NCBI GenBank assembly: GCA_947561395.2
Contig: OX387184.1
Location: 41,220,766-41,284,765, forward strand
Source of the DNA: Buxus sempervirens
Lineage: Eukaryota; Streptophyta; Magnoliopsida; Buxales; Buxaceae
DNA: 64,000 nucleotides
Direction: 5' to 3'
The notes under the pieces were generated by a model. That model saw nothing but the letters and a program-made list of their open reading frames with translations, was not told the DNA's origin and searched no databases. Position 1 is the stretch's first letter. Every line of letters begins with the position of its first letter. Position numbers and translations under genes: made by a program. Positions 12,173 to 24,920 of the stretch are shown here, piece by piece.

Positions 12173-12480
12173 TTCTTAACAATAGCAAATTTACATTCCA
12201 TACGAGAGGCAAATGTAATATTCATAGAAACATAAGTGGTTTAGATTATTTCGAAAATGTAATTGGAGGTTATTGTAATTTTATTAAACTTCAATACAAT
12301 ATAACGTAATTTTTATATTTCTTCTTTCTTCTTCTTAACAATATCAAATTTACATTCCATACAAAATGTAATATTCACAGAAACATAAGAGGTTTAGATT
12401 ATTTCAAAAATATAATTGGAGGTTATTGTAATTTTATTAAACCTCAATACAATATAGCATAAATTTTATACTTCTTCTTT
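12173..12480. repeat. 159-bp tandem duplication
   Basis: Two adjacent copies, starting at CTTAACAATAGCAAATTTAC and CTTAACAATATCAAATTTAC, about 159 bases apart and largely the same along their length. No coding potential. Confidence 0.7.
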
Positions 12481-12662
12481 CTTCTCCATACGAAGCATGT
12501 AATGCTTAGTATTATTTACTTTTTTTAAATGTTTTATGTAGGGCCACTTGGAAAAACATTAGTTGTAAGATGCTCTCTAAACCATTTTAGAAAGAGAAAT
12601 GCAGGTGATTTTAACCCCTTGAAAACTTATTTCTTTTAGGAAAGCCCTTGAAAACGAGCGTT

Positions 12663-12782
12663 CATCCTCTACAGCGGGGGCTGTTTACAGCCCCTCACAT
12701 TCCGTGGGGGCCCCACCATTCATTTGGGGGGCCCCACACCATACATGTGAGGGGTTGTTTACAGCCCCTGCTGTAGACGATG
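12663..12782. mobile_element. 120-bp GC-rich hairpin MITE
   Basis: The left arm CATCCTCTACAGCGGGGGCT and the inverse of the right arm CATCGTCTACAGCAGGGGCT pair over about 55 bases, with a small loop around 12720. It sits between copies of CTTGAAAAC, which recurs at about 12620, 12647 and 12790. The target duplication is not clear. Confidence 0.6.
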
Positions 12783-13122
12783 CCCACTCCTTGAAAACTA
12801 ATACGTGATGCTTTGGTCTGGCTGGCGACTGGTCTTCCCGATATAGTCCGTCAAAATGCTGCAAGAAATTGACAGGACATTACACTGCCTTGGGTATCTC
12901 ATCACGAGTTACATAGTACTATTACAGTCATCTTAATATCGTCTTATGGCTCTTGGCATTCTTACCAAACCCTTTTTCGTATTTTCTGTACTAATGCTTT
13001 GATGGTGCCAAAGAAAACGTCACAAATACCGACTGATAAGGGCTGGCTTCGCCTTTTGGCCTCTCCTTCCTGCTTTTGTTTGAGAATATAGAAGAATCTC
13101 TCTCATTATTGCAAGGATATAT

Positions 13123-13266
13123 ATGGGTGCTTCGCTAGATCAGGGCAAAAATACTGGAGGGGTTCCTCTGAGAAACCAGGGCACAGCCATTGGAGATCGC
13201 AAGGACTTAAAGAAAAGGAAGAAGAAAAAACCTTCAAAACGTGAGGATGGTATGAATTTCATCTAA
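13123..13266 (+). CDS. possible first exon, 47-codon frame, unrecognised
   Basis: Starts MGASLDQGKNTGGVPLRNQG and becomes strongly basic (DLKKRKKKKPSKRE) before a possible GT donor at about 13249-13250. Upstream sequence is promoter-like, with TATATATGG just before the ATG. No partner exon was found. It may be a captured or relict 5' exon or a chance frame, and no family is recognised. Confidence 0.3.
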   Translation: MGASLDQGKNTGGVPLRNQGTAIGDRKDLKKRKKKKPSKREDGMNFI

Positions 13267-15169
13267 CAATGCGTTGTTAGGGTTTGAGTCAGGTTTTTAG
13301 TCCTCCCTCTTCTGATCAGCACTTTGGTTTGTAGGAATTTATACCAAGCTATAATGATCTTTCCTCTCTTAAAGGTATTCTCTTTGCTCTTCATTCTATC
13401 ATTTTTTTGTTTTTTGTAATGATATTATATTGGTTTCCTTATTATTATTATTGTTATTGCTATTTTGTTATTATTTTTAATTAGTTTATGTATTGATAAA
13501 ATGAGATCTCTCGAGTTTTATTTATTTATTTTTGCTGTTGTACACATTTGGAAGAAATCAATCTCTAAGTAGGTTCTTTAGTATTTTCGTTTGATTTATG
13601 GATTTTTTATTGAGTTTATTTCTTTTCCTCTTTTACATTTTCTAATTAATCCGATTGACATAAAGCAGGGAAAAAACAGTCTATTGGATTTTTTTTTCTT
13701 ATGCTAGTCTAATTGATATCTAATATGAACTAATGTTCAAAAATCTTTGTTCTTTCTTGCTTTTCATTTTCTTGTCTATAGATAATGGTTGAGGCCATTG
13801 ATTTGAATTTTGATCTTTACCTTTGATTCATTGTAAGGAGTTGAATTTATGTTAAGAAGATAATTAAAGTTCCAAATAGGTCTCCACTTGAAGAAGCAGT
13901 GTAATACCTCACTACCATCTTTCAGTGAAAGCAAGTTGTGGGAAAGGGAAATGAGAAGGCCAGATTTGTGAAACTTCAATCTTGTATCACCATACCCCCA
14001 TTGCATTACCAAAGAATATTAGTCCTTCGGTTCTCTCTATAGAGGGATCTCGGTGTTCCTCGTGTATCACAATCTAAGGGTTCTCACAACTCCACGTTCT
14101 AGGGATAAATAAATCTTTGTACTTTACAACTTCCTTCTAACAAGGAAAACAATTTCTCATTGAAAAAACTCCTCCAACTATTTCTTCTCTCTGTCTTACC
14201 ATTCTTATTCTCTCTGTCTTTTGTTTACTGAAAAGAAAAGCTCCACAATTAGTATGATACCTATTTTTTGGAAGATCGTCTTCTTCTACCATTCCCTCTC
14301 TATATCTCCCATCTTTGTCTTGGCTAAATTGCATTTTAGTGATAATTTATGAGAATAATTCAGATTCAGTCACCTACTTTGGCGAAATTGGCTTTTAGTC
14401 GTACTTTTTCAAAACAATTAGAAACAAGTGGTGATTTACTGTTGACAAATGACAATGCCCTTTAAGACTTTCACTTACCGATTTTGCCCTTGTTTATGTT
14501 TACCCAAATGCCTTTCTTTGAAACAAAAGGGAAACGTCTTCTTCAAGCATGCCTTGTTCGTGAGCTTTCAATCTTGAGCGCCAAAACCGAAACATTAAGC
14601 ACCAAAACCAATGGTGATCGTACCGTCTTCACACCTTCGTCAAGCATCATGCGCCAAAACCATCTTGTTCGTGTTCTTCAACCATCGTGCACACTTTGAC
14701 TTCTTCAACCATCTTCGTGTGCTCCTGGTCTTTCAATCGTCTTCTTCAAGACGATTGATCGAAGCAATCGTCATGTCTTCGTACACTTCACACCTGCATC
14801 ATTGAAGCAACGATTGACCGAAAGTGTATATATATATATATAGATATATTAAGAAATGCCAATGTGGTTATTGATACTGACATTTTGCAAGACCCTGTGC
14901 ACCTTCAAACTCATGGAATGTTCTTCTCCCCCAATCTGACTTGTCGTATACCTAGTTACATTTCTATTGAGTATTATTAGTATTAAAAGCTATAATTAAA
15001 TCCCTCCTCCTCATGCATTTACTTAGCCACTGCAATCGATCTATCTACAACTAAAAGATTGTGAGACTCTAACCTAACTAAGATTCTGCATGACTGAAAG
15101 TTAGCAAAACATAATGTACTACCTAACCGACTCTTTTTCTGTGGCATTCTCCTTCATTTAGCTTCCCTT
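13267..15169. other. AT-rich, no gene recognised
   Basis: Homopolymer-rich sequence with a TA microsatellite at about 14829-14842. Repeated phrases such as CGCCAAAACC (about 14580-14660) and CTTCTTCAA suggest degenerate repeats. Open frames here show no family motifs. Confidence 0.4.
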
Positions 15170-15935
15170 TTCTTATCCTCACACCTTCAAAATTGATAAG
15201 GTTCTTATTCACTAATCGAAGGTATATATATATATTTTTTTTAAAGAAATGCCAATCTTTAAGTGTTTTCACACCTTCAATGTCATAAGTGCCTAATGTC
15301 GATTTCTTTTACACCTCCAATGTCGGTTTGCACGCCTTCAAACCTCCAATGTTGATTATTTTTATGTATTAATGATATTTATTTGTTTAACTACCTAATG
15401 TCAAATTCGCAAGTGTGAAAGCTGTGCGAAATTGACACCAATGTCGATTTTTTTATTCATTTGAGAGATACAACAATTTTAGTACGAAAGTTTTGCGAAA
15501 TTGAAACCAATGTGGATTTTTAGTGATGATGTTTTTTAACGATACAATTTTGAAAAGCTTTTTCAAGTGCAAAAGCTTTGAGAAATTGATGCCAATGTCG
15601 AGTTTTCTAATCGTTTAAGAGATACAATAATTTTGCAAAGCTTTCGCAACTGTAAAAGCTTTCCGAAATTGATACCAATGTTAATTTTTAGCGATGTTGT
15701 TTTTTAGTGATACAATTTCGCAAAGCCTTCGCATTTATTTATACCAAAGTTAATTTTTCTATGTAGTAATGATATTTATTTGTTCAAGTGCCTAATACCA
15801 AAGTTGCAAGTTCCTAGTGTCCATAATCGACATTAGGCACTTGTGACTAATCAAAAGTTTTTTTTTTTTTTTAGCAACATGCATTTGCGATTGATGGCAA
15901 GTGCCTATTAGGAATAAATTTGTACATTATTTTTG
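15170..15935 (+). repeat. GCACTTGCGA-type repeat block (inverse copy at 54.4 kb)
   Basis: Contains a tandem unit of about 110-130 bases built on GCGAAATTGA.ACCAATGT.GATTTTT (15425-15730), then ATTAGGCACTTGTGACTAAT and GGCAAGTGCCTATTAGGAAT. The last part is the reverse complement of sequence at about 54428-54510. The look is that of transposon subterminal repeats, but no terminal repeat or target duplication was found. Confidence 0.55.
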
Positions 15936-15959
15936 AAACCCTTTTTCCTGGTTTTTTTC

Positions 15960-17105
15960 GTAAGGTATTCTTTTCTCTTAGTTTTTAATGTATCCATCCT
16001 TAAAACCCAAGCATTATTTAATTTTTGTTTCTGAAATGTTATCAACAGTAGGAAGCAAGCATAGCGATTGCATGGCATTCCTCTTAGTTTGTTTTGTGTG
16101 GTATAACCTTTTTTTAAATCCTATTACATTGGCATTGGTATTCTTTTCTTGCGATTTCGATTATGGTACATAATTCATTGTTTTATTTGAGTTTTGGCTA
16201 TCATTTGGTTTTGTTGTTATTTTATTTTGTTTTTTTTTTACTTGGACATGTGAATCTTTGTATTGAGTGCTACATTTTTTTTGGAGGTTATTTTTATGGT
16301 ATATGTTTTATTTTTTGCATTTGAGTTTTGGATACACTTTGGTCTAGCTGGTTATTTTGCTTTGTTTTTGTTTTTTGTTTTCTACTTTGACGTGTAAATC
16401 ATTGTATTGAGTGATAAATTGTTTTTTCAAGTTCTTTTTAAGGTAATATTTTCACTTAGTTTTTAACGTATTCATCCTTAAAACCCAAGCTTTTATATTT
16501 TTCTTTTGAAATGCCAATGTAATCGATAGCAAGAAGCAAGCACAGTGATTTCATTGGCATCCCTCTTTTTTAATTTTTTTTTGTATAATATATTTTTTTT
16601 AAATCCTATTGCATCGACATTGGTATTATTTTCCAGCGATTTCGATTATGGTATATGTTCTATTTTTTTATTTGAGTTTTGGCTACACTTTTGTCTGGTT
16701 AGTTATTTTATCTTGGTTTTTTTTTTTGACATTGGCATGTAAATCATTGTATTGGGTGATACATTGTTTTTCTAGGTTCTTTTTAAGATATTATTTTTGC
16801 ATATTGTTTCACACATCCATCCTTAAAACCCAACCTTTTTTTTATTTTTTTTCTTTCCTGAAATGCCAATGTAATCGACGACAAGAAGCAATCACAACAA
16901 TTGAATTGGCATTCCTCTTTTTGTTTTTTTTGGTATAACCTTTTTTAAATCCTATTGCATTGGCATTGGTGTTATTCTCCCAAAATCAAGATTGGGGTAG
17001 ATATTTTATTTTTTGCTTAGAGTCTTGGCTACTCTTAAGTATGGTTGGTTATTTTATTTTGTTTTTTTTTATTTGGCTGTGTAAATCGTTGCATTGAGGG
17101 TATCA
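15960..17105 (+). repeat. ~340-480 bp AT-rich tandem array, three diverged units
   Basis: Each unit carries, in order, ATCCTTAAAACCCAA, a GGAAGCAAGC or CAAGAAGCAA word, TTGGCATTCCTC, AAATCCTATT.CAT, TTGGTATT and GTAAATCATTGTATTGAG. Units start at about 15966, 16442 and 16795. The first is longer because of a partial internal duplication. Confidence 0.7.
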
Positions 17106-18190
17106 CAAAGTTCAATCTTTATGCTTTCAGCTTCAAATTATGTTTGAATTGAAACTCTAATTCTGTTTTTGGTTTTTAGATATGATGAAATCTTATATTA
17201 GTTTGTTATTGAAAAAAGTTCAACATAACTTGCAGATCAATAGTCAATTATTATTCTTTATTTATAGATTATTTAATTCTCTAAGCTTGCCAATTATTAG
17301 TCTTCTTTCAACTCTCTTCTTTTCTTGCTAGTAACTTTAATGAAATGTCATTCAAAATTTTAATTTGGACTTACTGAGGCATAACACGTACACTTGGACT
17401 TGTTTTGAATATTCAATTCTTTTGCACTATTTTTTTGAGATATTAATATGTAGTCATGCCTCTTTTATAGTTGTCAATATTTTATCAAAACTTTTAATTT
17501 ATTTTCTCATTTCCCCATATTTTATCCCTTGATTTAGAAAATCTTACACAACATCCTTTCACATGATCCTCAATTTTATTGCTTTTTTGTTAAAATGGAA
17601 TTTTGTCATAGGATTCATGTATTTGATTTTGATGAGAATGGTGAATGCTTATGATATTCAATATGGTAATATAGTCATCTAATTATAATTATTATAGGTA
17701 AGACCTATCCTAATTCGGTTTGATTCTAGTGAGATTTTGAAGGATTGAAATCATCTACTGTCAAGCCCATAAAACGGCTCGACAATGGTCAACATCACCA
17801 TTGATCTTGGAAGAATCCTTAGCCACATTGTAGCCTATCACATGGGAAATATTTTAGCTTCTATACATTACCTTTGTCTTTGCCCAACTTTTTCCCTTTA
17901 CCACTAGGTGGCCTCCTTATGGCTGGCATTGTTGTCTTATCTATCTTTTGGATGATTTTCCTTAAAAGGAAATTGGTTTGTAAAAGTTAATATTTTTGAA
18001 TTCTATGGAATATGTTGATGTTAGCAATCCATGATTTTAAAACTTTCCTCCTCTATAAAATAGATGAACATAATATAAAGGTTTTGAAAAAGAAAAAGAA
18101 AAAAAAATCTCCTCCATGTATTAAGTAGTTGACCTTTGAACTCTTAAATTTCTTTCCAGCTAAATACTCCATAATTTTGTGAAAGTTTGT
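17106..18190. other. AT-rich, no gene recognised
   Basis: No conserved frame, terminal repeat or tandem array noted. Confidence 0.35.
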
Positions 18191-21143
18191 TGTAACGCTC
18201 CGGATCCGGGTTACGTAATAAAACCGTAACTCGTTTCCAAAGGGTTAATTTTTCACACAGGATTGATATATCAGAATGAAGGAAAACATGAAATAAACAG
18301 ATACCATAAAATTAGAGTCAACTAAAACCCAACTCAATATTTTTTTACTATATCTCAGAGACTGAACTCATATAATCCAGGCATCTACCCTCCAATATCG
18401 TTATTTCCATGAGTAGTTGAAAAAAAAAAACAAAACAAAACGGAATGAGATACAAATATGCTAGTAAGTAGCACATGCATGCTCAAATACCTTTTCATAG
18501 TTAATTATAAAACATGAATCAATTATAAAACATACAGTAGTGATGATAACACTAATAATTCAAATAATCCAACAATAATCCGGCGATCAAATATGATACA
18601 AACCCATATATTCCATCATGTAAATCAAATCAATAGTTTCGATATCAATTCACGTGAATAACCATAAAACCAAGTATAACCATGTAACAACGTGTCGATG
18701 AAACCAATATTCCAAAAAATCCTAAATAGATATATCTCCGATCATAACAAGTGTCAACATAGACAAAATCCCCATCATAGTCAAGTCCACGCCTCTATTT
18801 GTATATCTGGCCTACTCAGGGTTTCAGATATTGAAATGACAGCCTACTCTAAGTTTCGTCATCCAATGCTGGCCTATTTCGGGTTTCGGCATTGACAACA
18901 CTGGACTACCATAGTGTTGGTGTTGCTCTACACTGGCGGTGGAGATATAAATACCAATAAACCACATACGGTAATAACCAAGTACCGTTAAACTAGCTGG
19001 CAAAACATCTTGTGTCAAATCAAGTCTCAACATAGGCCAATGTCTTGTAGTTCACTTTAATTAGATAATTAGCATGCCAGAACAACATCCACACCTCCAT
19101 GTACACAGTCCGATCTACTCATAGTCCCTGTACTCTGAAATAACGGCCGACTCAGGTTTTCATCACCCAATGCTGGCCTACTCCGGGTTTCGATATTGAC
19201 AATCCGGCCTACTCTGGGTTTCGGGTTGCTTTACACCAGTCGTGGCAACACTCATGGCCATGCAATTACATCAATAAAGTCAACACATCACATTACTAAG
19301 CTTAAGTAATGGATCCAAGGCAAGCTGGACCAAATAGCTTGAACCAAATCAGCAAGTGACCAAATAAGTTCAATCCAAAACCATGGGTCAATCATGACCA
19401 AACCCACTCCATCATGGAGGATCTCAAATATATGCTTTTCAAGGCGAATAACATTATCCAAACCATAATGTATATCAAATCATTCATGAAACAAAACCAA
19501 TAATCCAAATCTATAGAACTAACTCATAATAAAGCAAATCCCATGCAAATTCCAATCAAATCCGGTGTAATCCAAAGTGATTCAAAAGAAAGTTCAAAAC
19601 ACCGATTTCCCAAATATGTCCAGAAACATGTTCTTAGAGAATTATTTATTTCCAACTAGTTTAGATGTGAGAGTTATATAGGTAGAAATCCTTAGAATCC
19701 TTACAAGTTAAATTGGAAACATAATATCCTTTTAAAACCCCAAATGTACTAATTTATAGGAATAGGTGGACAAATATTTAATATGAACTCTTTATTATAA
19801 TTGACCTTCAAAGACACCTTAAGAATGATCTTAGAGAGATGTTACAAGTGATAGAATAAAAATAAATTTATTCTATAATAATTTGGAACCAAAAGTCTCT
19901 CAAGAACCTAGTTTAGTAGAATATGCACATACTCTTCATTGTATTGAATTTTAATATAATTCCTGTGCAAGCACTTTCTAAATATCTAAATCTTATTTGT
20001 AAATGGGTTGGATTTGATTAAAAACAATTCCATAGTTAGTCGCTCGAGCGTCTTGTTGGGCGCTCGACTTGTCTGGAAAGTTGAACTTTTGGGTTCTGAG
20101 ATTTTAAGAAAACACAAGCTGGGCGCCTGGGATCGCACTTGAGCCCCATTGCAGGCGCCAGGCCAAATTTCAGGTTGCAAACAGAAATGTGAAATTTCCG
20201 AGTTTTTTGGAAATTTGAACTACCAAAACCTAATTTAATTACTCTAAAACCATGTAAACATCTTCTAAATCATTAATAGAAACTTTCTAATAGATTCAAC
20301 AACAATTAATCATGAAATTTAAATCAGATCCATACATGTTCTTCAAGTAACTCAAAAACACCAAAATCTGAGTTTCAAACACTCAAATTCGAATTCAATG
20401 CAATAAATCCACGAAATCCAATAGGAATTGGTTTAGAAGGGTGCTACTTACCTCTATGAAGTTCGAAACAACTCAATATCGAAGTCCTTAGATCTCAGAA
20501 ACTTCAGATCTCACAATTCTCTACAGTTTCCCACTGTTTTCATCAAAACAATTCCAGATCTGCTTAAATCTATTTCAAATCCTAAAATTCTCTTACACTA
20601 GATCACGAATTGAAAGTTAGAAGCACTCTTCCCAGTAAGGACTCTGATCTGATCAAGATGTCTCACCAATATCAATTGAAATCAAATTTCCAACTTGAAT
20701 TCTCCCTCAATTTCTTCTTTAACAGCAATCGATCAAGAGGTCTTCTTCTCTCTTCTTCAGATTCGTTCCTCAGATCTCCTTCCAGTTGCTGTTTCCAGAT
20801 TATTCCAGCTCTAACCAACCAAACTAACTCTCTTCTCTTTTTATACCCAAGATCTTGCTGCCCAATTCTCTTTTAAACACCACTGATGTGCTGATTGACA
20901 CTCCACCAACCTTCTCTACCTATTCAAGACCAAATCCAAATTAAAATACTCGATTAAATATTACTTATTAGCATTATGGAGTTATAATAATTATTCACCT
21001 CATTTAAGTAATTCCTTCATTAAATTTCTGGAATTCACCTAAATATCCTCTGACTCCTCTTTCTTGAAATTTCCACCAATAATAATAATTAATATTATTA
21101 AAAAAATTCCAAATTTATTAATCCAAAAATTTGGGGTTTTACA
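18191..21143 (+). mobile_element. solo LTR, family A copy 2
   Basis: Starts TGTAACGCTCCGGATCCGGG and ends TTTGGGGTTTTACA, about 2.95 kb, in the same orientation as A1. Shared internal words include GAGATACAAATATGCTAGTA near 18447 and GGTGCTACTTACCTC near 20440. A TATA-like word (CTTTTTATACC) lies near 20836. The flanks (TTTGT and ATCGC) do not match, so the target duplication has been lost or the copy arose by recombination between elements. A near-palindromic block lies at about 20036-20165. Confidence 0.75.
20036..20165. repeat. near-palindromic word array in LTR A2
   Basis: GTCGCTCGAGCGTC, GGGCGCTCGACTTG, GGGCGCCTGGGATCGC and CAGGCGCCAGG recur within 130 bases. The position corresponds to the block in A1 but the words differ. 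Confidence 0.7.
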
Positions 21144-21519
21144 ATCGCTTAGAAATCTATTATTTGGAGGCCCTATAAAAGTTATGATGTGCATTGTAGC
21201 TTCCTCTCCCTTTTTAGAAATGTAATCTTGAGTAGCACTCTATGCCACAAAAAGTCATCTAGCTCTTTGGTGTTTGTAGGCCTATTATAGGTATTAGGTC
21301 ATTGTGTCACCATGTCATCACCCTTGGTGGTGTACATGTATTTTTTTATTTTTTTGATGAATAATGAGTGCTATTATATGTTGTGGTGTCATTGCCCTAT
21401 TATAGGTATTAGCTCTTTGGTGTTCATTGGCCTGTTATATCTCTTGGATGTTCTTATATGAAGTCTTATATGCCATACATGCTTCAACTTGAGCCTGTAA
21501 CATCTCGAGGGTCTCCCAA
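21144..21519. other. short duplicated phrases, no gene
   Basis: CCTATTATAGGTATTAG occurs at about 21282 and 21392, and CTCTTTGGTGTT occurs twice. No coding evidence. Confidence 0.4.
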
Positions 21520-22510
21520 ACCCTAGATGTGACATCATTTTTTATTCGACTTATAAATGTAGTCCAAAGTTATTAGACTTGTAACTCCAGCTTAAAGACT
21601 ATAAACTTAGTTAATATAGGCGTGTAAATGAATTTCAAATACATAAAACAACTTCTTTGCAAACTTGTAAACTATGTTTTTTACTTGTAAACTCCATTAT
21701 TAGACTTGCCAATCCAGTTTAGATATTTGAAAACCCCTTTAGAGGACTTGTAAATATAAATCAAAGACTTGTAAACCCTGTTAGAAGACTTGTAAATCCA
21801 GTTTAGAAACTTGTAAACCACATTATTAGACATGTAAATGTAATCCAAAGAATTGTAAATCCTGTTATTAGACTTGTAAACTTGTAATAGACCTGTAAAT
21901 GTAGTTCAAATACCTAAATGGAACACTTTACTAACTTGTAAGCCCTATTGTTAGACATGTAGACTCTATTAGTAGACTTGTAAATCCAATTTTTGGACTT
22001 GTTAACTCCATTAATAGAATCGTAAATCCAATGTAGAGACTCTTAAACACCGTTAGTAGACTTGTAAGTATAATTTAGGGACTTGTAAACTCCATTAATA
22101 GACTTGTAAATCCAATTTAGAGACTTTTATACCCTATTAATAGACATGCAAATGCAGTTTAAATACTTGTAAACTATGTTATTAGACTTGTAAATATAAT
22201 CCAGAGAGTTTTAAACCTCGTTATTAGCTTTGTAACCTTGGCTTGGAGACTTGTAAACTAGGTTAATAGACCTGTAAATGAAGTTCAAATACTTGTAACA
22301 AAAACTTCAATAACTTGTAAACCCTATTTTTTGACTTGTAAATACAGTCTACAGACTTGTAAACCCCTTTAGTAGACTTGTAAATCTAGTTTCAAGACTT
22401 GTAAAGCATGTTAGTAAACTATTAAATCCAACATAGAGACCTATAAATCTAGTTATTGGTCCTATAAAGTCCATCAATAGACTTGTAAATGAAGTTCAAA
22501 CATTTATAAG
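21520..22510 (+). repeat. ~22-bp minisatellite, roughly 40 degenerate copies
   Basis: Monomers follow RGACTTGTAAAYYCNRTTA, for example AGACTTGTAAATCCAGTTT alternating with AGACTTGTAAACCCTGTTA, giving a two-monomer higher-order unit of about 43 bases. Units are contiguous, with no spacers. The array stops about 40 bases before the start of the MULE2 gene. Confidence 0.85.
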
Positions 22511-22551
22511 GGAAGTAGTGCAATATATTGATGTGCTACTTTTTGTGACAG

Positions 22552-24920
22552 ATGGCTCCAAGTAAGATGCTATTTTGCTACTGCTACATTGATGGAGAAG
22601 TACAAAGAAGTGTCGATGGGGAAATACTTACAAGTAGTGATGGAAATATTATTTATCGTAATGGTCGTGTCAATGTTGTACCTGTCAACGATTGTACACG
22701 ATTTGTTGAATTTGTATCATCTGTGGAAGAGAAGCTAAATGTTTCAATGAAGAATGAGAACATTAGATACACCAGTATGGCAGCAAGCAATATAATGTTA
22801 CCCCTTTGTAATGATGATGACTTGAGGAATATGGTGCGCTTCAATGAGAGCATTGCAAAAGTTTACATATTTGAAGATTTTGAAGGCACAAGTGGAAGTA
22901 GCTATCCTCCAAGGTTTAAATTTACCTTCTTCTTTACATTTATATTTAGTAGTAGCTAAGTAGTTAGGTACTCATTAAATAAAGCCCTTTCCATGTAGCC
23001 TATGGTATCATTGTATGGCATAGTCAATTCACTTATCCACTAACATAGATGATGTGTAACAGTGTGCTTATTATGTGATCTCATTTTAGGTTGGATGAGC
23101 ATGATAGGAGTGAAACAGCTTATATTGGTGGTAGTAGAACACCGGTTCAGGTTGATGACGTGGATATTACAGATGTTGTTGAGTTAGATATTCCTGGGAT
23201 TGCATTTGGACCACAGGCAGAGCTTCGTTCATCTCTATATGAAATTGTAAAACTGAAGACCAATTATTCGAAGGTGCAAATGCTTTTCAAAAAGCAGTGT
23301 ATTAGTTTAGTGTTGCCCTCCATTTTGCATATAAGTGGGCAAGAAACACTGCCACTTATTTAGATGTGAGGTGCCGTGTAGATGGATGTAGATGGTGAAT
23401 CACTGCAAGGAGAGTTAAAGATACACCAAATATCAAGGTGAAAGAATTTGTTAACGAGCACCAACATGACGCACATGATCACTTGAGTGTCCAACCACTT
23501 GTACGATCAATGTGGATTGCTACTATGATTGAACCAATCATAAAGCAGACTCCCAATTACTTGCCAAGGTAGATTGCAAAGGACATGAACCAAGATTATG
23601 CTTTGAAAGTAAAGTACAACCAATCATGGCAGTGCAAAGAGAGGGTTGTGATGAATATTACGGGTAATGTGAAAGATTCAGACAACCTTGTACCATGGAT
23701 GTGTAATAGGTTGGTTGAGATTATGCCTGGGAGTGTTGCAATATGCAATGTTGCAGATGGGAATCAATTTCATCAATTGTTCATTGCCTATCGTTGTAGC
23801 CTCAATGGGTTTAAGGCCGGATGTCGACCCATGTTATTTTTCAATGGCACATATTTGAGTGGGCCGTACAAGGGAACGTTACTTGCTGCCACAACGATTG
23901 ATGCCGACAATGCAATGTATCCAGTTGCATATGGTGGTTATCATTCGAGAATCATGCCGAGTGGTAATGGTTTTTGCAAAGTCTAAAGTCTGCAATAGAT
24001 GACTCAAGAGACATCATCATTATTTCAGACCAACATGAATCTATTATTGAAGGTGTGAGAGCTGTTTTTGGAAGCCATAATCATGCATTTTTCCTTCGCC
24101 ACTTAGAAGAAAATTTCTGCTCTTTGTTGAGGGGGGTAAGGGCCTTGGAAAGGATTCAAAGGATGTTGCTTTAAATTTGTTGACCGGAGTTGCTAAAGCA
24201 AGATTATCTGAAGATTTTTATGAGGTTAAAAGAGCTTGATGGTATTTATCCAGAATGCTCGACATGGGTTCGCAACAATTCGCCTCAACATTGGTCAAAC
24301 TTTTATTTTCATAAGAAACATTGGGATGTTTATCTTTGATTGAAGAAACATGAGTAAAGTTGGGAGACTTATTATTTAGGTGACACCAAGAGGTGAGTGG
24401 TTGGGATAAATCGTATGGACCCATGACAGCGAAGGAAATTAAGAAAATTTTTGACTTGGGTCGTGGTTGGATTGTGAGAAAGTATAATTCAGATCTATTT
24501 GAGATTGAAATGATGCAAGGGAAGAAGATAGGAGTTAACTTGACCAACATGACTTGCACATGCAAAAAGTGGCAAATGATCGGACTTCCCTATAAGCATG
24601 CATGCCAAGCCATAGAAAGGGCTAGGCTGAATGTATCTCAGTTTATTGATCCTTGCTACCATAAGGATGCACAGTTACGCATCTATTTGTCACTTATGTC
24701 TCCCGTGCCTAATGTTGATATGACAATTATTAATTGCCACAACACAAATGGCGATGATAATGCACAACCACTCGTAGTTGGTCCTCCAAATACGAAGTGT
24801 AGAGCTGGTCGTCCAAAAAGAAAGCGAATTGAGTCCCAGTTCATGGACAAGAGGACTGTGCATTGTAAACGGTGTCATCAATTGGGGCATAATCGGAAAA
24901 GTTGCAAGGAGGCAATCTGA
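22552..24920 (+). pseudogene. decayed mudrA-like MULE transposase gene (MULE2)
   Basis: A Mutator-like transposase of a different lineage from MULE1. The PB1-like N-terminal exon begins MAPSKMLFCYCYIDGEV. A second exon near 23091 leads to the DNA-binding part (YLDVRCRVDGCRW). The MULE core reads FKAGCRPMLFFNGTYLSGPY, in which Asn stands where the family has the first catalytic Asp. The C-terminus keeps a SWIM finger (CTCKKWQMIGLPYKHAC) and a CCHC knuckle (CKRCHQLGHNRKSC) ending at 24920. Three in-frame stops (23303, 23396 and 23570) share one frame, and further frame changes lie near 23270, 23950 and 24150. The copy is inactive and older-looking than MULE1. The minisatellite immediately upstream may belong to the same element. 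Confidence 0.8.

Noticed and set aside
13123-13266. N-terminus of proteasome RPT2
   Set aside because: GDRKDLKKRKKKK recalls the basic start of RPT2, but the preceding residues differ and no following exon was found, so the name was not used.
14484-14805. Two overlapping open frames
   Set aside because: They overlap in different phases, are built on repeated CTTCAACC and CCAAAACC words and match no family.
16545-16938. Hydrophobic Phe-rich frames as a membrane protein
   Set aside because: T-runs in the tandem array encode Phe/Leu by composition alone. No start context or conserved motif.
8377-21143. LTR A1 and LTR A2 as the two LTRs of one element
   Set aside because: A1 has its own perfect TAACG duplication, the two differ in many places, and the sequence between them shows no retroelement domains.
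21520-22510. Possible CRISPR-like array
   Set aside because: Units are degenerate and contiguous with no unique spacers, and the context is a plant nuclear genome. A minisatellite explains it.
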